Source: DATARH01 sp963746885
GTDB taxonomy: Bacteria > Pseudomonadota > Alphaproteobacteria > ATCC43930 > CGMCC-115725
Length of the DNA: 64,000 bases
Reading direction: 5' to 3'
Assembly: GCA_963746885.1 (NCBI GenBank)
Contig: CAVVDM010000009.1
Span: 62,001-126,000 of the forward strand
Part shown: in pieces, positions 37,990 to 45,844 of the stretch
Layout: every line of letters starts with the position of its first letter
How positions within the stretch are numbered: position 1 is the first letter of the stretch
Made by a program: the position numbers and the translations under genes
Notes under the pieces: generated by a model
The model's database searches: none
Told to the model about the DNA's origin: nothing
Seen by the model: the letters and a program-made list of their open reading frames with translations, nothing else

Positions 37990-39146
37990 ATGAAGGTCGG
38001 GATCGCGCTCAACATGCTGTGCCAGGCCGGGCGCACCGGATTCGTCGGTGGTCGGCGAGCATCTGGCGATGGGCGATCTTGCCGAGCCGCTCGGCTTCGA
38101 TTCGCTGTTTGCGCTCGAGCATCACTTTACCGGCTACGCGATGTCGCCGGCGCCGCTCCAGCTGCTGAGCTATTTTGCCGGCCGCACCCGGCGCATCACG
38201 CTCGGCACCTCGGTCATCGTATTGCCGTGGCACGATCCGGTGCGGGTCGCCGAGCAGATCGCGCTGTTGGACGTTTTGTGCGGCGGGCGCTGCCTGTTCG
38301 GCTTCGGGCGCGGCGCGGCAAGCGTCGAATACGAGGGGTTTCGCATCCCGATGGGCGAGGCGCGGCCGCGCTTTGTCGAGGCAGCGCAAATCATCGTCAA
38401 GGCGCTCGGCCAGGAGAGCTTCGACGCATGACGGCGAGTTCTTCCAGATCCCGCGCACCGCGATCCGGCCGCGCCCGATCTCGCACCCCGAGCGGCGCTT
38501 CTACGCCTCGGCGGTCAGCCCCGAATTCGGCCGAGATCATGGCCAAGCTCGGCTTCGGCGTCTTGATGGTCATGCAGAACGAGTGGCCGAAGGCGGCCGA
38601 GGACATCGCCCGCTACCGCGAAATTGCGCGGCCGCCGGGCATCACGCCGCGCCCGCCGATCATCCTGACCAATGTCTGCGTGCGCCGACAGCCGCGACGA
38701 GGCGCATGCCCGCGCCTTCAAGTATCTCGGCCAGAAATGGCAGTCGATCGACGACCACTACCATTTCTCGGACGGGCATCTGTCAACGGTCAAGGGCTAC
38801 GAGAGCTACGGCAAGATGGCGCGCACCTACGCCAAGATCGGCGAGAGCGCCGAGACGCAAGCAGAAGGCGACCGACTTCTATGTCAGCATCCAGATCGTC
38901 GGCACGCCCAAGGACTGCCTCGACAAGATCGGCGAGTTGCAGCGGCTGACCGGGCTCGACCATCTGGTGACCGAATATTCGTTCGGTGCGATGCCGCACG
39001 AGGAGGCCGAGGTCAACATGCGGCTGTTCGCCGACCGCGTGTTGCCGATCCTGCAGCGCGACCCGGCCTTCGCCGGCGGCGGCGCGCCGCAGGCCGCGTC
39101 CCGCCCCGCCGATGTCGAGAGGGAGCGGCTGTTCGCGCCGGCATGA
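37990..39146 (+). pseudogene. Luciferase-like (LLM class) flavin oxidoreductase, multiple frameshifts
   Basis: Begins MKVGIALNMLCQ at 37990. Successive frames give EPLGFDSLFALEHHFTGYAM, RITLGTSVIVLPWHDPVRVA, GGRCLFGFGRGAASVEYEGF, HDGEFFQIPRT, IMAKLGFGVLMVMQNEWPKA, YHFSDGHLSTVKGYESYGKM and FYVSIQIVGTPKDCLDKIGE. This is a complete bacterial-luciferase-like TIM barrel, but at least five single-base frame changes occur. Near 38417 an extra G (GACGCATGAC) creates a stop. FMN- or F420-dependent monooxygenation is the family activity; the substrate is unknown. Confidence 0.8.
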
Positions 39147-39211
39147 CCGGGGCGCCGTGGTGACGCCGCCCCGGCGCAGCTGGACAATTGCTGCGATGCC
39201 GGACACCGTGG

Positions 39212-40426
39212 CTAGGGGTTGACCCAGCAGCGCGTCAATTGTCCCTGCGAAGGCCGGAAGAAGAGCGCCCATTGCCCGGCGGCCGGCAGCCAGTCGAATT
39301 CGGTGCCTGCATAAACCGTGCTTATCTTCGTGCTGGTTGAGGGGGGAGTGAGGCTCCCCCCGACCGTGGGAACCGCGATGGTGTAGGACCCCTTATGCAA
39401 GCCCGACCTGATCAGGTAGTTGAGGACGACTTCGTTGCTGTTCGCCGCCACACGATAATGCGCGCTGCTGTAGACCGGTATGGTACTGATCAGTGTCAGG
39501 GCTCCCCCGGTGGCGGGCTGCCGCCAGATGTCGACCGCTCTCGCTCCGTCATCGGTGAAAAGAACCGTTGCCCCGCTCGTCGGTGCAGTCACCGCGGCCA
39601 TATTGACTGGCGCGTCAGCGGTAGCGGCGACCTGCTGCAAGCTGCCCGCAACAAACCCACCGGCCCCATCGATCTTGGCCTCATAGAGACCACAGACATT
39701 GTTCGCATCGCAGGCGCTCATAAACAGGTATCCATCTCTCGGGCTTAGGGCGACCCCTGAGGCCGTCAAACCCGCCGCCGTCATCGTGGCGCCGACGTCG
39801 GTGTAGGTCCCGCTGCCGAGCGCACTGAAGCAGGCCGAGCCGGCGCAGCCTCCCAAAGCCTGGCCATAGGTGTTGATGCCCAAGATGTTTTTCCCGATCG
39901 GGTATGCGCCATCGATTGTAGCGGGGAGTGGGGGTGGGCTGCCATTGGTCGGCGCGCCAGTCACATCGAAGTTGAAGGCGTTCCAGGTCGTCGGCGGATT
40001 GCTGCGGAATACCCCATGAACACCATCGCCGCCGGCATAGATCATGCCCAGCTCGCCCGTGGACTTCTGAACGAATTCAGGGCCGTTGATGATCGTTTGA
40101 CCGTTATAGTTGTCTGCAACCGTGGTCAACGATCCGGAGATGACAGCCCCTGTAAGTCCATCGACCTGGGCGACCACGACGCTGGATGCGCCGCTCGCCA
40201 AATTGGAGATAAAGATGACGTTGCCCGCGGGATCTTGCGGATCGGCCTGAAGCTCGAAGTCACCGTTGACATTGGCCACTTCCGACGAGGGGTCTGCGTT
40301 TATGCAGTTATTGAGCTTTGCAGATCCCGAGTTGTCTTTTGAATATGCTACGGGAACTGTACTGGCTGACGCCGCGACGATTACTGCAATCAGGCACCTT
40401 TTAACGGATGATGGGAATTGCTTCAT
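39212..40426 (-). CDS. Secreted protein of unknown function
   Basis: 404 residues with a clear signal peptide (MKQFPSSVKRCLIAVIVAAS, cleavage near VPVAYS-KD). The mature part is Gly/Ser/Thr/Ala-rich, with repeated strand-turn units such as GNVIFISNLASGASSVVVAQ, GVALSPRDGYLFMSACDANN and GATVLFTDDGARAVDIWRQ. These suggest a beta-propeller or similar repeat fold. Paired cysteines (CAGSAC, CDANNVC) could form disulphides. GC is lower than in the neighbours. AGGAGA precedes the ATG. I do not recognise a family. Confidence 0.7.
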   Translation of the reverse strand: MKQFPSSVKRCLIAVIVAASASTVPVAYSKDNSGSAKLNNCINADPSSEVANVNGDFELQADPQDPAGNVIFISNLASGASSVVVAQVDGLTGAVISGSLTTVADNYNGQTIINGPEFVQKSTGELGMIYAGGDGVHGVFRSNPPTTWNAFNFDVTGAPTNGSPPPLPATIDGAYPIGKNILGINTYGQALGGCAGSACFSALGSGTYTDVGATMTAAGLTASGVALSPRDGYLFMSACDANNVCGLYEAKIDGAGGFVAGSLQQVAATADAPVNMAAVTAPTSGATVLFTDDGARAVDIWRQPATGGALTLISTIPVYSSAHYRVAANSNEVVLNYLIRSGLHKGSYTIAVPTVGGSLTPPSTSTKISTVYAGTEFDWLPAAGQWALFFRPSQGQLTRCWVNP

Positions 40427-40543
40427 CGAGGTTCTCCTAAGATCCGGATTCCCGCATTGCCAAGTGCGGCTTACCGGCGACCTCTATGGCCGGTAGGGCC
40501 TTGTGGCCCCGCGGGCACTCAACCTGCGCTGCAACGCGCAGAT

Positions 40544-40592
40544 ACAAATCGCATACAATTTGTAACGTATTTTTGCGATGATGCCGTGTCAA
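40544..40592 (-). promoter_or_regulatory. Promoter with overlapping palindrome upstream of the secreted-protein gene
   Basis: On the minus strand TTGACA (40592-40587) and TACGTT (40569-40564) are 17 bases apart, a near-ideal sigma-70 promoter. Right after the -10 box, where transcription would start, ACAAAT-N8-ATTTGT (40563-40544) forms an inverted repeat that could bind a repressor. The leader to the ATG is about 130 bases and G+C-rich with self-complementary segments. Confidence 0.5.
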
Positions 40593-40612
40593 CCGCAGAT
40601 TGTTGAAAAAGA

Positions 40613-41461
40613 ATGTCCCCCAACCGCGACAGGATATGCATGACGGTTCAGAGGGGCGGCACTGTTGCCCCGGGAGAGACATACCTCACCGACACGCCGG
40701 TGCTGGTGGGGCATGCCGGGACGCAGCCCGATTTGTTCCTGCGCTGGAATGAAGTCCCGGATGCGCCCGAGGCGATCGACGTCGTCGTGCACCTGCACGG
40801 CTTCTCGCAGCAGGGCGAGGCAATGGCGCTCGCCGAAAAGGTGCCGCGGAGCGGCCTCGACCTCTGCGGCCGAAACCGGCCGACCCTCGCGGTGCTGCCG
40901 CGCGGCAACTGGATCCGGCAGAGCTGGTACGACTTTCCGGCATTGCTCGACGGCGGGCTCGACCGCCTCATCGAATACGCGGTGGCGCGGTTCACCCAAG
41001 GTCGTTCGCTGGCCGGTCATTCGCCGGCCGTCGAGCGCCTGATCCTGACGGCGCATTCGGGTGGCGGCATGCCGGCGGTCGATGCGCTTGCGGGCCTGCA
41101 TCGACCGCCCGACGAACTGCATATTTTTGACGGTCTCTATGGCCGCGACCCGGCCTGCGGCGACCCGAACCAGGGGATCGAATTGATCGACGCCTGGCTC
41201 GGCCAACGCTTGGCGCAGGAGCCGGTGCGGCCGGGAGCGCTGCGCGTCGTCTATATCGAGCGGCAGACCGGGCCTTTTTCGCGCGAAGTGGCACGCCGGA
41301 TCGAGCATCGTCTCGCGGCGACGGCAGCGGGCTTGGCGCCGGTCCTGGCGCCGCGTTACCGTGTCGAGCGCTCCGGCGTGCCGCACGGATACGTCGCCTC
41401 GATCTGCGGCCCGCCGCTGCTCGCCGATCCGGGCGCCGACCTCGACTGGTCGCACCTATAG
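40613..41461 (+). CDS. Alpha/beta-hydrolase-like protein
   Basis: 282 residues (alternative ATG at 40640, MTVQRGG). IDVVVHLHGFSQQGEAMAL provides the oxyanion-hole region and LILTAHSGGGMPAVDAL the nucleophile elbow G/A-H-S-G-G. HGYVASICG near the end may supply the histidine. LHIFDGLYGRDP probably holds the acid. The family is an uncharacterised esterase/lipase-like group. No signal peptide is seen. It is divergent from the secreted-protein gene and 16 bases ahead of a CoA-transferase gene. Confidence 0.65.
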   Translation: MSPNRDRICMTVQRGGTVAPGETYLTDTPVLVGHAGTQPDLFLRWNEVPDAPEAIDVVVHLHGFSQQGEAMALAEKVPRSGLDLCGRNRPTLAVLPRGNWIRQSWYDFPALLDGGLDRLIEYAVARFTQGRSLAGHSPAVERLILTAHSGGGMPAVDALAGLHRPPDELHIFDGLYGRDPACGDPNQGIELIDAWLGQRLAQEPVRPGALRVVYIERQTGPFSREVARRIEHRLAATAAGLAPVLAPRYRVERSGVPHGYVASICGPPLLADPGADLDWSHL

Positions 41462-41477
41462 TCTCTGGGAGGGATAT

Positions 41478-42669
41478 GTGTCCGGTGTGCTTGACGGCAT
41501 TCGTATTCTCGATTTCGGGCGCTATATCGCGGGGCCGTTCTGCGCCGCGCTATTGGGCGACCTCGGCGCCGAGGTGATCCGCATCGAGCGACTGGGCGGC
41601 GGCGAGGACCGCTCGTTCATCCCGGTCGGCGCCGCACCGGAGGGCGGCGGCGCGATGTTCCTGGCGATGAACCGCAACAAGCGCGGCATGACGCTCGACC
41701 CGGCGGCGCCGAAGGGCCGCGAGATCGTCAAGAAGCTGGTGGCGGGCGCCGATGTCGTCGTCGCCAACCTGCCGCCGGCGGTATTGCGCTCGCTGGCGCT
41801 CGACCTCGACAGCCTGCGCGCGACAAAGCCCGACATCATCCTGACGACGGTGACCGGGTTCGGCGCCGGCGGGCCGCTCAGCCACAAGCACGGCTTTGAC
41901 GGCATCGGCCAGACGATGTCAGGCGCCGTCTTTCTCTCGGGCCTGCCCGACCAGCCGATCGCCTCGAAGGTGCCGTGGGTCGATTTCGGCACCGCGTGTC
42001 TCTCGGCCTTCGGCACATTGGCGGCGCTGTTGGAGCGCGGCAAGACCGGAAACGGGCAGAAGGTCGAGGGGGCGTTGCTGCGCACTGCGATCGCCTTCGC
42101 CAATTCGCTGCTGATCGAGCAGGCATTGACCGGGGTCGACCGTGCCGCCATCAAGAACCGCGGCTTCAACTCGGCGCCGGCCGACATCTTCCGGACGCGC
42201 GACGGCTGGATTGTCGCGACGGTGATCGGACAGCCGATGTTCCGCCGCTGGTGCCGGATGATCGGCGAGGAGCATTGGCTCGGCGACCCGCGCTTCGCCG
42301 ACGATCAGGCGCGCGGCGACCACGGCGAGGTCATCTCGGCGCGGATGGGCGAATGGTGCGCGACGCGGAGTTGCGCCGAGGCGCTGGCCGAGCTCGAAAA
42401 AGCCAGCATCGTCGCCGGCCAGGTCTATTCGCCGCAGCAGGCGCTCGACGACGACCATATCCGCGCCGCGCATCTGCTCGAAGAACGCGGCCATCCCGGC
42501 GCTCGCTCAGCCCGTGCCGTTGGCGCCGACCCCGATCGACCTGTCGGAAACTCCCGGCACCTACCGCCGCCCGGCGCCGCTGCTCGGCGAGCATACCGAC
42601 GAGATCCTGCGGGAACTCGGCTACGGCGCGGCCGAGATCGCCGCATTGCGCGCCGAGAAGGTGGTGTGA
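41478..42669 (+). pseudogene. CaiB/BaiF family CoA-transferase with one frameshift
   Basis: Starts at GTG 41478 behind GGGAGGGAT: VSGVLDGIRILDFGRYIAGP, then EVIRIERLGGGEDR, FLAMNRNKRGMTLD and TTVTGFGAGGPLSHKHGFDG, with PWVDFGTACLSAFG providing the catalytic aspartate. Near 42487 an extra G puts the rest out of frame. The correct continuation reads IPALAQPVPLAPTPIDLSET and ends ELGYGAAEIAALRAEKVV at the TGA overlapping the greB ATG. Class III CoA-transferases move CoA between carboxylic acids. A single-base slip in a G-rich run may be a sequence error. Confidence 0.82.
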
Positions 42670-43220
42670 TGAGCAAGGCGTTCGTCAGGGAGAGCGAGGA
42701 CGAGACCGAACTGCCCGACGACGCGCCGGCAATCCCGTCCGGGGTCAAGAACTACATGACCCCCGCCGGGCATCGCCGGATGCAGGACGAATTGCGCCGC
42801 CTGATGCGCGAGGAGCGGCCGCAGACGGTGGAGATCGTCGCCTGGGCCGCCGGCAACGGCGACCGCTCGGAAAACGGCGACTATCTCTACGGCAAGAAGC
42901 GGCTGCGCGAGATCGACCGGCGCATCCGCTTCCTGACGAAGCGCCTCGAGAGCGCCGAGGTGGTCGATCCTGCCCGGCAGACGCGGCATGACCAGGCGTT
43001 TTTCGGCGCGACCGTCACCTATGCCGACAGCCACGGCGGCGAGAAGACCGTGACGATCGTCGGCATCGACGAAGCGGACCTGGAGCGCGGCCAGGTCAGC
43101 TGGATCTCGCCGATCGCCCGTGCCTTGTTGAAGTCGCACGAGGGCGACACGGTCGCGCTGCGCACCCCAACCGGCATCGAGCCGATCGAGGTGCTGGAAA
43201 TCCGCTACGCTACAATTTGA
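42669..43220 (+). CDS. greB: Transcription elongation factor GreB
   Basis: A 183-residue GreA/GreB protein. The N-terminal coiled coil has YMTPAGHRRMQDELRRLM and GNGDRSENGDYLYGKKRLRE, the acidic tip (DRSENGDY) that enters the RNA polymerase channel to rescue backtracked complexes. The C-terminal FKBP-like domain is at about residues 105-180 (FFGATVTYADSHGGEKTVTI, WISPIARALLKSHEGD). Its 30-residue N-terminal extension is rather long. The ATG overlaps the CoA-transferase TGA by one base. Confidence 0.92.
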   Translation: MSKAFVRESEDETELPDDAPAIPSGVKNYMTPAGHRRMQDELRRLMREERPQTVEIVAWAAGNGDRSENGDYLYGKKRLREIDRRIRFLTKRLESAEVVDPARQTRHDQAFFGATVTYADSHGGEKTVTIVGIDEADLERGQVSWISPIARALLKSHEGDTVALRTPTGIEPIEVLEIRYATI

Positions 43221-44145
43221 GCAGGCGGCGGGCGTTGCCGTTGAGCAGCTTTTCGCGGTCCTCGGCGCATAGGGGCAGGGTCTCGATCCATTTGGCGCCG
43301 GGTGGGTTGTCCATGAACGGGTAGTCGACCGAAAAGAGGATGCGGTCGATGCCCATCTCCATCATGCAGCACACCAGCGCGGGGTCGGAGAAGAAGCCGC
43401 TCGTGGTGATCCAGAAATGCCGGCAGAAGATCTCGCGGAAAGTCTTCTCGCCCATCGTCTGGCGCAGCCCGTGGCTGATGCGCCAGAGAAAGAACGGCAG
43501 CCCCTCGCCCATATGGCCGAGAATGATCTTGAGGCCGGGATGAGCATCGAACACGCCCGACAGCACAAAGCGGATGCCCTGCGTCGCGGTCTCGACGTTG
43601 AAGCCCCAGGCGGCGCGCAACAGCCCCGGATGCTTGTCGACATACCCCTTGTAATAGGTCTCGACGACGGCCTGCTGCGGGATCGCCGGATGGATGTAGA
43701 TCGGCGCGTCGAGCGCCGCGGCGCGCTCCCAGATCGGCCAGAAGCGCTCGTCGTCGTGAAACACGCCGCCGGTCAGCCCGTTGATCATCGCACCCTTGAA
43801 GCCGAGCTTCGTCACGGTGCGCTCGAGTTCGTCGGCCGCCGCTTTCGGATCGGCCGTGGGCAGCGCTGCGAACGCGGCAAAGCGGCTGGGGTGGCGCTTC
43901 ACCGCCTCGTGCAGCCGGTCGTTGATCCGGCGCGCCAGCGGCACCCCGGTCGCCGCATCGACCCCCTGCAATCCCGGGTTCGCGTGCGACAGCACCTGCA
44001 GGTCGATGCCGGCCTCGTCCATCTCCTTGAGGCGCAAGGCCCCGAGATCTTCGAGCTGCTCGGCGATATGACCGCCGGTGTGCTGCTTCAACTCGGCATC
44101 CTGGTAATGTTCTTCCAATGCGATGACGTAGGATTTTGCGGCCAC
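43210..44145 (-). CDS. Amidohydrolase 2 family decarboxylase-like protein
   Basis: About 311 residues from GTG 44145, preceded by GAGGGAGG. The N-terminal metal motif is YVIALEEHYQD, followed by DLQVLSHANPG, YIHPAIPQ, IILGHMGEGLPFFLWRI and FSVDYPFMDN. This EEH...H...H...D set and the SVDYPF segment match 2,6-dihydroxybenzoate (gamma-resorcylate) decarboxylases of the ACMSD family, which remove carboxylate from aromatic acids in a zinc- or manganese-dependent way. It clusters with a VOC protein and a flavin monooxygenase, so an aromatic substrate is likely. The end overlaps greB by 11 bases. Confidence 0.8.
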   Translation of the reverse strand: MAAKSYVIALEEHYQDAELKQHTGGHIAEQLEDLGALRLKEMDEAGIDLQVLSHANPGLQGVDAATGVPLARRINDRLHEAVKRHPSRFAAFAALPTADPKAAADELERTVTKLGFKGAMINGLTGGVFHDDERFWPIWERAAALDAPIYIHPAIPQQAVVETYYKGYVDKHPGLLRAAWGFNVETATQGIRFVLSGVFDAHPGLKIILGHMGEGLPFFLWRISHGLRQTMGEKTFREIFCRHFWITTSGFFSDPALVCCMMEMGIDRILFSVDYPFMDNPPGAKWIETLPLCAEDREKLLNGNARRLLKL

Positions 44146-44161
44146 TGTCGTCCTCCCTCTT

Positions 44162-44563
44162 CTATGGAGCCCCGACATAGCTCGTCAGGTCGATGAATTC
44201 GAGGACGGTGCCGTCGGGGTCGTGGAAATAGGCGCGCGGGCCGTTGACGATGCCGCCCTGGCGGTCTTCCTCGAAGGTGATCGCGACGCCGCTGTTGCGC
44301 AGGTGGTCGAGCGCCGTCGGGTAATCCGCGTGCGCGACGGCAAAGGAATGGTGCACGCCGCCGTGGTCCTCGGGATGCGGATTGATCGGCGGGTCGCGCT
44401 TGACCAGGATCAGGCAGGTGCCGGCGGCGTCGAGAAAGGCCATCGTGCCGCCCGCCACGGTCGCCAGATGCCGGCAGCCGACGATCTCGGTGTAGAAGCG
44501 CGTGCTGCGCCCGACATCGCTGACCGGGATGCTGAAATGCACGAATGATTTGAGCGCGACCAT
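44162..44563 (-). CDS. VOC/glyoxalase family protein
   Basis: 133 residues from ATG 44563 (MVALKSFVHFSIPVSDVGRS). Paired beta-alpha-beta-beta-beta units are visible, with HFSIPV at the start, GGVHHSFAVA in the middle and FHDPDGTVLEFIDL at the end. The two histidines and the final glutamate are the usual metal ligands. Such proteins are dioxygenases, isomerases or lyases. It lies 16 bases upstream of the decarboxylase-like gene and downstream of the monooxygenase, and all three are probably one operon. Confidence 0.82.
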   Translation of the reverse strand: MVALKSFVHFSIPVSDVGRSTRFYTEIVGCRHLATVAGGTMAFLDAAGTCLILVKRDPPINPHPEDHGGVHHSFAVAHADYPTALDHLRNSGVAITFEEDRQGGIVNGPRAYFHDPDGTVLEFIDLTSYVGAP

Positions 44564-44600
44564 CAAGCACTCCCTCGACACGCCGCCTTGGGGGCAGCGC

Positions 44601-45770
44601 CTAGAACCGGAAGTCGTTCGGCGGCAGGCCGAGTTCGGAGCGGGCGAACACCAGCGCGGCGCTGTCCGGATTGTTGCCGGCATGGGCGCGCATCGCGTGC
44701 ACGTCGCGCCAGGCCCGCTGGATCGGGTTGTCGAGAAAGATGCCGCGGCCGCCGCTGGCTTCGAACAGGCGGTCGGTGGCCTTGACGCTCCAGTCCATCG
44801 CCTTGCCGGCGTCCCAGCGATAGCGCGCCCGCTTTTCCAGCGGGATCTCCCTTCCGGCGCGGGCGAGGTCCATCATCTCGGCGAAGATGGCGAGCATCCG
44901 GTCGCGCGTCGCGTCGATCTCGGCGGCCGATTCGGCAAGGCGGTGCTGAATAAACGGGTCTTCCGCGGTGCGCGACTGGGTGCCGGGACCGAGCCGCCGG
45001 CGCGACTGCTCGCGAAAGGCGTCGAGCGCGCCGCGAGCGGCGCCGATCGCCGGCGAGGTGATGCCGTAGCGGAAGATCAGCGCGAACGGCAGGCGATAGA
45101 GCGGGGCGTCGTTGATCGCGGTGCCGGGATGGCGCAGATGGAACGCGTCGAGGAAGGAGTGGGTGCGGTGCTCGGGCACCAGCGCCGCGTCGACCACGAT
45201 ATCCTTGCTGCCGGTGCCGCACAGCCCGGTGACGTGCCAGTTGTCCTCGATCCGGTAGTCGGCGCGGGGCACCAGAAACACCCGGGCGTCGGGCGGCGCG
45301 CCGCTCTCGACTGGCGGCGCGATGCCGCCGAGCACTACCCACTGACAGAAATCGCAGCCGCTCGAAAACGACCAGCGGCCGGAGAGGCGAAAACCGCCCG
45401 CGACGCGCTCGACCGTCCCGGTCGGGGCGACCGAGGTCGACAGCTGGGCGCTGTCGTCGGCGCCCCAGACGTCTTCCTGGGCCTGTGGCGGCAGGATCGC
45501 CAAGTGCCAGTTGTGCACGCCCAGCACGCCGAAGATCCAGCCGCTCGACCCGCACACCGCAGCGACCTCGGTGACCGCCTGGTAGAAGACTCCCGGGTCG
45601 AGCTCGTAGCCGCCATAACGTTTGGGCTGCAGGGCGCGCAACAGCCCGTGCTGCTGGAAGTCGGCGAAGGTTTCGTCGGGCAGGCGACGGAGCTGCTCGG
45701 TCCGCGCCGCCCGCTCGCGCAATGCCGGCAGCAATGCCCGCACGCGGCCGAGATATTCGTCAGGGGACAT
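44601..45770 (-). CDS. Flavin-dependent monooxygenase (HsaA/acyl-CoA dehydrogenase fold)
   Basis: 389 residues with acyl-CoA-dehydrogenase fold features but of the oxygenase branch: LPDETFADFQQHGLLRALQP, RYGGYELDP, GSSGWIFGVLGVHNWHLAIL, FRLSGRWSFSSGCDFCQWVV and WHVTGLCGTGSKDIVVDAAL. This resembles HsaA and related two-component reduced-flavin hydroxylases that act on phenolic rings. It needs a separate flavin reductase, and none is visible nearby. First gene of the likely catabolic operon with the VOC and decarboxylase-like genes. Confidence 0.78.
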   Translation of the reverse strand: MSPDEYLGRVRALLPALRERAARTEQLRRLPDETFADFQQHGLLRALQPKRYGGYELDPGVFYQAVTEVAAVCGSSGWIFGVLGVHNWHLAILPPQAQEDVWGADDSAQLSTSVAPTGTVERVAGGFRLSGRWSFSSGCDFCQWVVLGGIAPPVESGAPPDARVFLVPRADYRIEDNWHVTGLCGTGSKDIVVDAALVPEHRTHSFLDAFHLRHPGTAINDAPLYRLPFALIFRYGITSPAIGAARGALDAFREQSRRRLGPGTQSRTAEDPFIQHRLAESAAEIDATRDRMLAIFAEMMDLARAGREIPLEKRARYRWDAGKAMDWSVKATDRLFEASGGRGIFLDNPIQRAWRDVHAMRAHAGNNPDSAALVFARSELGLPPNDFRF

Positions 45771-45844
45771 GCCGGCCTCGCAGCTCGCTTGATCGGATCA
45801 TAACAAAGTCGACCGGCTGCGGCGATGTCCGGTGCGGTGGTGCG

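Noticed and set aside
40437..40682. Minus-strand 81-codon ORF upstream of the secreted protein
   Set aside because: It crosses the promoter and leader of the secreted-protein gene and has no recognisable features apart from one CPRGH segment.
41361..43220. An apparent CoA-transferase-GreB fusion protein in one frame
   Set aside because: The frames coincide only because of the extra base near 42487. The correct CoA-transferase end and stop are readable in the other frame, directly before the greB ATG.
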